Shown in pieces: positions 39,201-48,000 of a stretch of DNA of 64,000 nucleotides (position 1 is the stretch's first letter; each line of letters starts with the position of its first letter). A program made the translations under genes and the position numbers. The stretch lies in NCBI GenBank assembly GCA_019639115.1, contig JAHBSM010000001.1:372001-436000 (forward strand), written 5' to 3'. A model generated the notes under the pieces. The model worked only from the letters and a program-made list of their open reading frames with translations. It had not been told where the DNA came from and searched no databases. This DNA is from Acidobacteriota bacterium (GTDB taxonomy: Bacteria > Acidobacteriota > Blastocatellia > Pyrinomonadales > Pyrinomonadaceae).

Positions 39201-39449
39201 GGTGTGGACAACAACATCAGCACTGCGAACATTACCTCGACGCAGCTTGCAGCCAACGGCTGTACCGCTTGTACAGGTGAGTCGCAGACGTTTGTCCGTA
39301 TCTTCAACGGCGGCATCAGCCAGTACGTAGTCAACTTTGTTGACAATCCGGCTACGGCTCTTGCATCACGCCGCAAGAACACCTACGGTTTGGCCAACAG
39401 CTACCAGGCGCCTCGTGACGTCCGCTTTGGCTTCAAGTTCTTCTTCTAA
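36216..39449 (+). CDS. TonB-dependent receptor, Oar-like, probably highly expressed
   Basis: 1077 residues; strong ribosome binding site (CAGGAGATAAAG before ATG). Signal peptide ends MAFGQK. Carboxypeptidase-regulatory-like domain at about 30-110 (GGIEGTVTDPNGAVVAGATVT), plug domain about 120-245 (FQIDGASGAENVFNIDGQEV, EAENGGATGGIIQVVT), then the barrel, ending GFKFFF. Codon choice is more uniform than in neighbours, which suggests high expression. The substrate is unknown. A strong terminator follows. Confidence 0.95.
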   Translation: MNKNFKFITLALSFVLAFAAMAFGQKNSGGIEGTVTDPNGAVVAGATVTISSTGTTAGLSRSTTTSSDGYFQFAQVPVGSYRVTTTATNFKSQSQEVIVNIDKATVISAKLEIGVGETVVDVVNDAAVNIDLGDTKIDTSITKRVIEDLPSGTTFTSLLKIAPNVRPEPLAAGFQIDGASGAENVFNIDGQEVTNFRTGQLNTANNLPFDLVQEVQIKSTGYEAENGGATGGIIQVVTIGGNDTWRGNFGISFRPLKWDGSPRPVLSRYSTNATGNYEYFNPPKTLGTNYFPVASMSGPIVKKRLWFSAVYAPQVFEQNLSIDYFGNSIAGNGANNPNGRIVNETIKYKAKQVNQEAMIRLDAQPSNRTRAFVTYLWNPVVVKGALPSATEGLGGAPQSAQFGGSVGTLRGADFLSKQGGRQNSNNINGQFTWNPTNWAIINVRAGRTYLNEKLGSYGLPRSVRYLCSTSGNPAGVAGSGCSAGFTNFASNFQIDYDVSTRNTLDADAAFVGVNAGGRHNIKFGYQLNRLFNDTRQGYTDTGIVVLFYQVPISSLTGQSPTAGNLGSGYLQRFGTVGKASSNNHALFVQDSWNIMNRLTLNLGLRIENESVPSFGDSTTKAIKFGWGDKISPRLGAAFDLTGNGKTKLFASYGWFYDRFKYELPRGSFGGDFYRRDYFEILPGRGAAYTNYTRGAILGNATDPIGGSCPGPNAPVWPGGWSICQFDFRIPTNLATADVYETGAIDPGIKAARQDEYTIGIERNLGSNFLLSGRYTHKRVARAIEDIGINTATGSEAYIIGNVGGAYHCSIAQANNYKCAKARRDYDAVEVRVDKRAPKYFYNASYTWSRLFGNYSGLASSDEAGRSSPNVNRFFDLPPLGFTADGAPDDGKLATDRPHVFKAYGGYSFDWRKNNINRTTFSAFTTIQSGTPLTTFYNLYNLGTTILFGRGDLGRTETYTETDFSVSHRYKFGRDARYTLEAYVDIRNLFDEKNILGVDNNISTANITSTQLAANGCTACTGESQTFVRIFNGGISQYVVNFVDNPATALASRRKNTYGLANSYQAPRDVRFGFKFFF

Positions 39450-39475
39450 GCTTTAGAGCTAAGTAGAAACTTTTC

Positions 39476-39507
39476 GGCCCGTTCCTTTATGGAGCGGGCC
39501 TTTTTTT
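39476..39507 (+). terminator. Terminator after TonB receptor 2
   Basis: GGCCCGTTCC pairs with GGAGCGGGCC around TTTAT, followed by seven T. A strong intrinsic terminator. Confidence 0.85.
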
Positions 39508-39619
39508 GCGCTAATGTCTCGGGGTTCTGAATGTATTCAAATACGGTCCCGGCGTACCTGCGTAAACTAGGGGAGGTACGAGTCAACGCGCGCGGCAGTC
39601 GGGCTCGACAGCATTTGGC

Positions 39620-40744
39620 CTAGCGGGTCGAGATGGTACCGTCGTCTGCGATCTTGGGGGCACTGTTTCCAAAATCGAGTTCAGAGAGCGAACGAACGAC
39701 CCGTAACCCTTCGCCGGTAGGATCCGGCACGGGTCCGCCGCGGCCATCTTGACGTCCCGAATGGATCTTTCCGCTGATGAAACGGCCGTCGGGAGCGAGT
39801 TTTACCTCGAGGACCATGGTCAGAGCGGTCTCAGCCGCAAGCTGGAACCAGCCATAGGTGCAGAAATTGCCAAGGCTGTACGCGATCAGACGATCTTTAT
39901 AGATCTCGAGTCCGCGCATCACGTGCGGGCCATGTCCCAGGACAAGGTCGGCCCCGGCATCGATCACGGTCCGTGCGAATTGCCGCAGATTGCCCCGTGC
40001 CTCGCCATAGAACAACTCAGTACGGTCCGGAACTCGTTGAGCTCCGGTACCCTCGGCCCCGCCGTGGAAGGATACGACCACAAGATCGGCGCGCTTCTTT
40101 GCATCGAGTACGTATTGACGAGCGGCCGCGAGGTCATTGACGTTGGGAACGATATTATTGTGTGCGAATCCGATGAACGCGACCCGTTTGCCCTTGACCT
40201 CAATGATCGTGCTGGAGAACTGGCCTCGATCGCTGCCTGCGTGCTTGATGCCGACCGCATCGAGCGCGGCGCGAGTATCTGCCCGGCCCTTGTCCCCGAA
40301 GTCGCCCGCGTGATTGTTGGCGACGCTCATCACATCGAATCCGGCGGCTTTCAGATGCTCGTTATAACGAGTAGGCATCCGGAACGCGAAGCATCGCGAT
40401 GTGTTGGAACCGCATTTTGCAGAGGTACCGCTGTCGGTCATCGGGCCTTCAAGGTTGCCGAATGCAATGTCGGCGGCAGACAAGACCGGCGTGAACTCCT
40501 TTAGGAGGTCGGCTCCGTCATTTGGCGGCATCCTAGTGTCGTTGGGATACGGTGAACCCATCATGATATCACCGACGGCAGCGATGGTTACGGGTTCAGA
40601 ATTGGCAGGCGGTGTCGGCCCGGGCTGTGCGCCATTTCCGACGGACGTCGGAGCGGCTTCGGTCTTTGATGCCGGTGAGCCGCAAGCGATCAATGCGGCG
40701 AGCATTAGGGGAAAGAACAGAACGGGAACGGTGAAATTTCGCAT
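39620..40744 (-). CDS. CapA family lipoprotein
   Basis: 374 residues. Lipobox LIAC at about residue 19-22, then a Pro/Thr-rich linker. The CapA (PGA_cap) metallophosphatase-like fold is marked by IAAVGDIMMG, FGNLEGP, VANNHAGDFG, GHGPHVMRG and AYSLGNF. CapA-type proteins take part in poly-glutamate capsule or related polymer handling, but many stand alone as here. Surface-anchored. Confidence 0.9.
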   Translation of the reverse strand: MRNFTVPVLFFPLMLAALIACGSPASKTEAAPTSVGNGAQPGPTPPANSEPVTIAAVGDIMMGSPYPNDTRMPPNDGADLLKEFTPVLSAADIAFGNLEGPMTDSGTSAKCGSNTSRCFAFRMPTRYNEHLKAAGFDVMSVANNHAGDFGDKGRADTRAALDAVGIKHAGSDRGQFSSTIIEVKGKRVAFIGFAHNNIVPNVNDLAAARQYVLDAKKRADLVVVSFHGGAEGTGAQRVPDRTELFYGEARGNLRQFARTVIDAGADLVLGHGPHVMRGLEIYKDRLIAYSLGNFCTYGWFQLAAETALTMVLEVKLAPDGRFISGKIHSGRQDGRGGPVPDPTGEGLRVVRSLSELDFGNSAPKIADDGTISTR

Positions 40745-40813
40745 GACGGTAATCTTCGCACGAAGTCGTCATCGCTTTCAATACGTTCTGACATTTCAGC
40801 GGGCACGAAAAAA

Positions 40814-40836
40814 GGCGGCCAATCCAATTGGCCGCC
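40814..40836 (-). terminator. Terminator of the 704-residue secreted protein gene
   Basis: A perfect 9-bp stem (GGCGGCCAA / TTGGCCGCC) is followed on the minus strand by a T-run. It lies between the 704-residue gene and the CapA gene. Confidence 0.8.
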
Positions 40837-40860
40837 TTGATAGCTGCATCTGAACCCCTG

Positions 40861-42975
40861 CTACGGAGCTATACCTGTAAAGTTAACATCGTTCAGATCC
40901 TGATTGATCTGAATGGTCTGCGGAGTAAAGGTATAGAAGCGAGAGACAGGAGTTATCTGGTACGTCCTGCCGCCCGGCAGGTCGGTAAAGGTAAAGTAGC
41001 CAAACGAACTCGTCAATGTCGCAAGCCGCGAGGTGCCGCCATCGATGTCCGCTATCGACACCAGAACTCCGGACATCGGCAAGCCGCCGGGCGAGAAAAC
41101 GCGTCCCGTAACCGTGACCTGCGACTGTGCGGCAGCGCTCGGCACCTGTACGGCAACGGTCATCGGGCTGCCGGTCTTGAAGAAGCCGAGTGTGGCATTG
41201 CCGGTGGTCGGCGGACGATTCGAGTCGAATCTGAAGTTGTATAGCGTTCCCCAGCGGATCGCGTTCGCATTCGGATTCTGAGCCAGGCTCTCAGAGCTCC
41301 AGCTAACGGAGTTCGAACCTTGGACAGGGGACCACGGAGTCCCGCTGAATCCGGCATTGCCCGTCGTGCCGTCGGCCGCCCACCCAGGGTGCTGCGGCGG
41401 TGCACTGAATCCCAAATTCGCGAGCGTGACGCCAGCTCCGACCGGAACCGAGAACGACTGGATAGCACGATCGATATTCATGTTGTAAACGGCGTACTCA
41501 TAGTGCCAAACGCCGGCCGAAGGATTGGTAACCTTGTAGCCGACAACGCCGATACCATCGACTCCCGGAGCAGGTGCGAACTCGCTGAACGAGGCACCGG
41601 TCCAGGCGTAAATGGCCGCCTTTTGTCTTACGGTAGCTGCTGCAGCCGTGAACGAGAACGACGTTGTGCCCGATACATTGTACTGGCGATATGAAACGTT
41701 GTTGTTCATATTGCACTGCGTTGGGTTCGACTGGCACCAGGCATATTCGTGCGGGGTCACATACTGCCCTTCGGCAAAGTAGGTCGCTCCGGGGTTGAGC
41801 GTCGTATTCAGATCGTTGATGTTCGTATAGATCCGATGCGAGGGACCGGTATGCGTATGGCCCGTGTGGTCATTGTTCCGCGTCGCCGAATCGTCTCGCG
41901 GATAGAAGCCCGTATACGGATTGATCCATGCACGCGATCCGAGGTTCGGCCCCGCGTTCAAGCTGGCGGAATAGGGATCCGAGCAGCCCGAACCGAGCTG
42001 GGAACCGCCGACCCCGTTACAGCCGAGATTGCAAATGTTGTTTGTAAGTGCAGTAAATGCGTGCTTTACGCTCGATTGGCCAACCTGTTCAAACCGCTCG
42101 GTGTTGCCCGAACCTCCGCTCATACGATAGAGGTTCTGAGGTATGACAGGATGATCATTCGCAGGATTTGCAAACCAATTGAGGTTGACCGTGCCAAAAT
42201 TACACGAATCGGTACCGACTGCGAGTCCTACAAAACCGCCAGCCGAGCTACCAAACTGCGCGAGACCGCTCAAGTCGCCGACCACAACGTCAGGGCCGGG
42301 AACGGTTCCCGCAAGCGGACCTGATGGCGGGAGCACATTCTGCGTCGTTTCGCCATCCACGATCTGAGTGACCTCGATCGGATACATTTCGACCGAGATG
42401 GTGATCTCACCGATCGCCTTGTTGGCAAGCGAGCCTCGACCAAGTTCGGAAGCGAATTCTGGCGACACAAGCAGCCGGCCGCCGCTCAAGGTCAATGACC
42501 TGCCGTATTGGTCATAACTTGTCTCAAAGCCTTCGATGTTGAAGAACGTATAGCCCGTATTGGCATCCCGGACCGCAAGTTCATACTGCCCGCCCCACTC
42601 CAGGCTCTCTATCGTCAGATCCCTAAGCGATGCGGCAAGCTTTGCCGGCAAAGGAGCGGAGACCTGCGGGTCGAGTCTGAGAGTTCCCGGAGGAAGACCG
42701 CGAAACTCACCGTTGTAGATCAGAGCCTTAAAGAAAGAATCTTTAACAGCCGCGAACCGGACGGCAGCCGGCCGTGACGCCCGGCCACGTGATATTGTGC
42801 CGTTAAGGGTGTTTACGTCGATATCCATCGCGACGCTTCCGCCCCCAACGATCATTTTTTCGAGCGTTCCGGTATCGTGCGAACGGGTCGAAGCGGTCGA
42901 GTTGATCATCTGATCGACCCCGCTGCCGAAGAATAGTAAAGAAGGGAGCAACGCGATAGCTATCGTTTTGAACAT
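40861..42975 (-). CDS. Large secreted protein of unknown family with C-terminal regulatory-like domain
   Basis: 704 residues. The hydrophobic N-terminus (MFKTIAIALLPSLLFFGSG) is a signal peptide. The central part has several Cys (TDSCNFGTV, NNICNLGCNG, GSGCSDPYS) and a His-rich stretch NNDHTGHTHTGPSHRI, followed by YVTPHEYAWCQSN and MNNNVSYRQY. The last 80 residues form a carboxypeptidase-regulatory-like beta domain (VTGRVFSPGGLPMSGVLVS). I have seen this central pattern in secreted proteins of Planctomycetes and Acidobacteriota but no function is known to me. A metal site at the His/Cys cluster is plausible. Confidence 0.75.
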   Translation of the reverse strand: MFKTIAIALLPSLLFFGSGVDQMINSTASTRSHDTGTLEKMIVGGGSVAMDIDVNTLNGTISRGRASRPAAVRFAAVKDSFFKALIYNGEFRGLPPGTLRLDPQVSAPLPAKLAASLRDLTIESLEWGGQYELAVRDANTGYTFFNIEGFETSYDQYGRSLTLSGGRLLVSPEFASELGRGSLANKAIGEITISVEMYPIEVTQIVDGETTQNVLPPSGPLAGTVPGPDVVVGDLSGLAQFGSSAGGFVGLAVGTDSCNFGTVNLNWFANPANDHPVIPQNLYRMSGGSGNTERFEQVGQSSVKHAFTALTNNICNLGCNGVGGSQLGSGCSDPYSASLNAGPNLGSRAWINPYTGFYPRDDSATRNNDHTGHTHTGPSHRIYTNINDLNTTLNPGATYFAEGQYVTPHEYAWCQSNPTQCNMNNNVSYRQYNVSGTTSFSFTAAAATVRQKAAIYAWTGASFSEFAPAPGVDGIGVVGYKVTNPSAGVWHYEYAVYNMNIDRAIQSFSVPVGAGVTLANLGFSAPPQHPGWAADGTTGNAGFSGTPWSPVQGSNSVSWSSESLAQNPNANAIRWGTLYNFRFDSNRPPTTGNATLGFFKTGSPMTVAVQVPSAAAQSQVTVTGRVFSPGGLPMSGVLVSIADIDGGTSRLATLTSSFGYFTFTDLPGGRTYQITPVSRFYTFTPQTIQINQDLNDVNFTGIAP

Positions 42976-43160
42976 AGTACCTTTTTCCTGTTAGAACTTG
43001 GGTTGTAAAGCTTGACCTACGTTTGGGTCGGGCAAATAAGAGCCAACATACTTTATTACACCCTTTGAGGGTCAAATAGCAAGTTCAAAATGTAGGAATT
43101 TGCCTTACGTGCCGTTAACCTGAGAAACTGGGAAAGCCTTTGCCGATAAGCTCTTTGCGA

Positions 43161-45050
43161 ATGAAACAAGGATGTGAGAGTAACGAAGCGCGCCCTCGCC
43201 GTAGTATCGAACTGCCGGTGCTATCGACGAGTAATTCTACGCGGTCGCCGGTCGCCGTATCGCGGACCGCGAAATGGCGTGCTGCGGCATTGATCGCTTT
43301 GAATTGCCTAATGGCGATCCACATCATCCAGTGGGTCTATACCGGCCGTACGGTTTCGCCGATCGAACCGTCTGAGACGATGTTCACGCTCCAGAACGGA
43401 GCAGTCAACGCCGGAGCGATATTCTTTGCGGCCGCGCTGATAGCGACGCTGGTATTTGGGCGATTTGTTTGCGGCTGGGGCTGCCATGTGGTCTCGCTTC
43501 AGGATCTCTGCGCCTGGCTGCTAAAAAAGATGGGCATGACACCGCGGCCTTTCAGATCACGGCTGCTGGTATTTGTGCCGTTGGTCATAGCGCTTTATAT
43601 GTTCGTATGGCCGACCGTCGCCCGTTGGCTATCGAAACCTAAGGACGCGCCGCTCTTTCCTCAATTTACCAACCATCTGATCACGACCGAGTTTTGGGCG
43701 ACTTTTCCGCCTGTCGCCGTGGCGATCCCATTTCTATTCATATGCGGCTTCGTGGTCGTTTACTTTCTCGGCTCGAAAGGATTCTGCACGTACGGCTGTC
43801 CTTATGGAGGCTTTTTCGGAGTATTGGACAAAGCAGCCCCGGGCCGCATCCGCGTAACTGATGCGTGCAACGAATGCGGCCATTGCACGGCTGTCTGCAC
43901 CTCGAACGTGATAGTGCATCGCGAGGTCAAAGAGTTCGGCATGGTGGTCGATCCGGGCTGTATGAAATGCATGGACTGTGTTTCGGTATGTCCAAACGAC
44001 GCGCTTTATTTCGGATTTGGTAAGCCTGCTCTGGCCGCAAAGGGTAAGTTGTCTCGCACGTATTCGCTTACGTGGCCGGAGGAGATCGCAGCCGCTGTGG
44101 TCTTCGCTGCGAGCCTATTTGCCGTCTGGGATGTGTACCAATTGGTGCCGATGTTGATGGCTCTGGGTATTGCGATCGTGTCCACTTATCTGTTTATGCG
44201 GCTGGTCAAGATAGTGCGTTCGGGCGACGCCGCATTTTATCGATGGACGCTGCGTTCCGCGGGGCGTATGACCTCGGCCGGCTGGTTGTTCGCTGCATTC
44301 GCGGTCGTCTGGCTCGGTCTCAATGCGCACAGCGGTTTCATTCGTTATTACGAACTTTCAGGAGCGAGGTCATTCGAGTCTCTCAAGGTGCCGGACGAGC
44401 TTGCCCTGGCGCAAGCCGACCCAGTTCAATGGATATCAGCCGCCGATCGAGCGGCGATCGACAGCGGCAGGCACGCATTCGGTATAGCTGATCGCTATGG
44501 ATTATTTAGCAATGGTGACGCATTGGCGAAGCTAGGCTGGTTCGAATTCCTAAGCGGTGATGCCGCGGCGGCGGTTTCGACCCTGGAGCGAGCAGCGGCG
44601 TCGCAGCCGGCCGGATCTAGGGTGCTGAGCAGGTATTATCGCGGGGTCATACTTGACCGGATCGGACGTTTTGACGAAGGGGAAGCCTCGTTGAATGCTG
44701 CGCTGGCCGAACGAGATGACCTGGTGGCCGCGCGCGAGGAACTCGGCGTATCGCTTTGGCGGCAAGGGCGTCGCACGGAGGCCGCCGGAGCATGGCGAGA
44801 TGCGCTCGCACAAAACCCGGACCTGGTCATGGCTAACTATTTCATGGCGGGAGCCGCGGCCGCTTCGCTTGATGCCGTCGAAGCAGATCGTTACGAACGT
44901 ATCGCTGACGGACTTGCTCCAAAGGAGCCTTTCTTCCAGTGGATGCTGGGCGTCCGACTGAACGGCGTTGGAATGACTCAGCTTGCCGACAAGCGATTTC
45001 AGATGGCGATCCAGATGGATCCGCGATTCAGATCGCGAAAGCGTCAATGA
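43161..45050 (+). CDS. NapH/CcoG-like 4Fe-4S membrane protein with TPR domain
   Basis: About 629 residues from ATG 43161 (a TTG at 43140 is an alternative). Membrane helices include LIALNCLMAIHIIQWVY, FFAAALIATLVFG, LVFVPLVIALYMFVW and FLFICGFVVVYF. NapH-type Cys motifs are CGWGCH and CTYGCPYGG. Two 4Fe-4S motifs follow (CNECGHCTAVC and CMKCMDCVSVCP). Two to three more helices follow, then a C-terminal TPR region (about 440-600). The family moves electrons across or at the membrane; the TPR extension suggests protein docking. Confidence 0.85.
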   Translation: MKQGCESNEARPRRSIELPVLSTSNSTRSPVAVSRTAKWRAAALIALNCLMAIHIIQWVYTGRTVSPIEPSETMFTLQNGAVNAGAIFFAAALIATLVFGRFVCGWGCHVVSLQDLCAWLLKKMGMTPRPFRSRLLVFVPLVIALYMFVWPTVARWLSKPKDAPLFPQFTNHLITTEFWATFPPVAVAIPFLFICGFVVVYFLGSKGFCTYGCPYGGFFGVLDKAAPGRIRVTDACNECGHCTAVCTSNVIVHREVKEFGMVVDPGCMKCMDCVSVCPNDALYFGFGKPALAAKGKLSRTYSLTWPEEIAAAVVFAASLFAVWDVYQLVPMLMALGIAIVSTYLFMRLVKIVRSGDAAFYRWTLRSAGRMTSAGWLFAAFAVVWLGLNAHSGFIRYYELSGARSFESLKVPDELALAQADPVQWISAADRAAIDSGRHAFGIADRYGLFSNGDALAKLGWFEFLSGDAAAAVSTLERAAASQPAGSRVLSRYYRGVILDRIGRFDEGEASLNAALAERDDLVAAREELGVSLWRQGRRTEAAGAWRDALAQNPDLVMANYFMAGAAAASLDAVEADRYERIADGLAPKEPFFQWMLGVRLNGVGMTQLADKRFQMAIQMDPRFRSRKRQ

Positions 45051-45054
45051 TCCA

Positions 45055-48000
45055 TTAGCCGCCTGCGGCCGCCTGATCGCCTTCACCGACTGTGAGAGCC
45101 TCCGATACGAGTTTTGTCTGCTCGAGATTGTGGATCGCGTAGGATCCCGTCGCCGGTGAAGCCGAAGCCGAACGTCCTACATACGAGAGCGTCGCTCCGA
45201 TCGGCAAAAGGGAACGGAGCCTTGGCTCGACAAAGGCCCAGCCGCCCATATTCTGAGGTTCCTCCTGGGCCCATACGATCTCTTTGGCATTCGGATATGA
45301 AGCAAAGATAGCCGCCAAGGCCCGGCCGGGGAACGGATAGAACTGCTCAAGCCGGATCACTGCAACTGACCCGTCGGCGCCTGATTCGCGGGCGGCATCC
45401 AGGTCATAGAACACTTTTCCGCTGCAGATGGCGACACGCTTCACGGCGTTGCGGTCAGACACGCGAATATCGTCGATAACGGGATCGAAACCGCCGGAGA
45501 CGAGTTCATCCATCGTCGAGCTTGCAGCCGGCAGCCGAAGCAGGCTTTTTGGCGTCATCACGATTAGAGGACGTACAATATCCTGTTTGACCTGTCTTCG
45601 CAAAAGGTGGAAATACTGGGCAGGAGTCGTAGGATAACAGACCTGCATATTGTTCTCGGCACAAAGCTGAAGATATCGCTCGAGGCGAGCAGACGAATGC
45701 TCAGGGCCCTGGCCCTCATAGCCATGCGGGAGCAGCATCACAAGACGGCATCGCTGCTGCCACTTATCTTCGCTCGACGAGATATATTGGTCTATGACGA
45801 TCTGTGCTCCGTTCGAGAAATCGCCGAACTGAGCTTCCCAGGCGACCAGTTGATCAGCAGCGACGACCGAATAGCCGTACTCGAATCCCAACACACCGTA
45901 CTCAGAAAGCGAGCTGTCAAAGACATAGAACCTGGCTGCCGGATTGGAATCGCTTCCCAATTCACTCAACGGCGTCCAGCGGGTGCCGGTCATCGTGTCA
46001 TACATCGACGCGTGCCGCTGCGAAAAGGTACCGCGCCCGGAATCCTGGCCGCTGACTCGAACAGGGTGACCTTCGACCACCAGCGAACCGAATGACAGAG
46101 CTTCTGCAAAGCCCCAATCCATCGCCACCTCGCCATCGCCCATCTTGGCACGCCGAGCAAGCTGGCCAACCATCTTCGGATTGATATTAAAGCCGTCCGG
46201 GACCAGCGATATCTTATCGGCGATCGCCGCGAGCGTTTCACGCGCGACACCCGTGGGGAATACGGTCGAGCCGTCCTCTTCGGCCGACGGGGCCGGTAAT
46301 TCAGCTTTCGCCGGTTTCTCCGCCGCAATTTGCTTGGCCCGGGCCAGGACCCGCTCGTATTTTTCGACCACATGCGACGTCATCTTCTCGAGGTCTTCCT
46401 CCGAGATCACTCCGTCGCGGACCAGACGCTGAGCATAAAGATGCCTGGTCCCGGGGTGAGCCTTAACGCGGGCATACATAACGGGTTGGGTGTAGCTGGG
46501 CTCGTCTCCCTCGTTGTGGCCCAGCCGGCGGAACCCTACAAGATCGAGTACCACATCCTTGTCGAACTCGTGGCGGTAAGCCAAGGCTATTTGGATGACG
46601 CGATAGGCTGCTTCGGGGTCGTCACCGTTGATATGAAAGATCGGTGTCTGAGTTATCTGAGCTGCGTCGGTCGAATAGATCGAACTCCTTGCATTCTCGA
46701 CTCCGGTAGTGAATCCGATCTGATTGTTTATGACGATATGAATGGTCCCGCCGGTCCTATATCCGGGCAGGCTCGCGAGCTGAAGCGTCTCCATCACAAC
46801 GCCTTGGCCCGCAAACGCGGCGTCGCCGTGAAGCAGCACGGGCAGGATACGATCGTAAACCTCCTCACGGGTTCGCTGTTCGCCGTTTCGCAGCGCGTCC
46901 TGACGAGCTCTGGCCATTCCCTCGACGACTGGATTGACCGTCTCGAGATGGCTCGGATTGCAAGAAAGCCGCAAAGCGATCTCGCGTCCTGACCTCGTTT
47001 TCCGCAGACCCTCGGCTCCCTGATGGTATTTCACATCGCCTTCATCGGCAGGAAAACTCGGATGCGAGGTGCCTTCAAATACGGTAAAGATACGTTCCGC
47101 CATATCGCCCGTTTCAGGGTCGCCGATGATATTGGACAGTACGTTGAGCCGGCCGCGGTGCGCCATACCCATATAGATCTCGTCAACGCCGCGAGCCGCA
47201 GCTCCCTCGACGAGTTGATCGAGCATAGGGATCACCGTTTCGCATCCCTCGAGCGAGAAACGCTTCTGGCCCAGGTATTTCTTATGCAGGAATTGCTCGA
47301 ACTGCTCGGCCTCGATCAGCTTTTGCAGAAGTTCCTTCCGGATCTCATTATCCAGCGGCTGGGTATCGACAAATTGCTCACGGACCTGGCGTCTGATCCA
47401 CTCTTTTTCCTCTTTGTCCTGTATGTGCCGATACTCGATACCGACCTTGCCGCAGTACGCTTTTCTAAGTATGTCCAGGATGCGGCGGAGCGTAGCGGTC
47501 TTTTCGCCGTGAAGCCCGCCCGTTATGAATTCGCGGTCGAGGTCCCAGATCGTAAGGCCGAAATTCTCAAGATCAAGCTCCGCAGCATGATGTGAGGTCA
47601 TGTTCAGCGGATCGATATCGGCAAGCAGGTGCCCTCGTATGCGATATGCGTTGATCAATTGGAGCACATTGGCCTGTTTCTCCGCTTGCTCAGCAGAACG
47701 GTCTATACCAAGCAGCGACGGATTGTAGTCCTCAGCCCAACGCAGCGGCGGATAATTGATCTCAAGATCGGCAAAGATAGCGTCGTAGAATCCGTGTTTG
47801 CCCGCCAGGAACTCGCTCACACGTGCCAGGAATAGCCCGCTCTCGGCACCTTGGATGACCCGGTGGTCGTATGTATTCGTCAGCGTAATTACCTTGCTTA
47901 TTCCAAGCTGCGAGAGTGCGGCCGGCGTCATAGCCTGATACTCCGGCGGGTACTCGATCGCACCGGTCGCGATGATCGCGCTTTGGCCCGCCATAAGGCG

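Noticed and set aside
42985..43060. Second sigma-54-like site ahead of the 704-residue gene (minus strand TTGGCTCTTATTTGCC)
   Set aside because: The GG to GC distance is one base too short and the central positions do not match.
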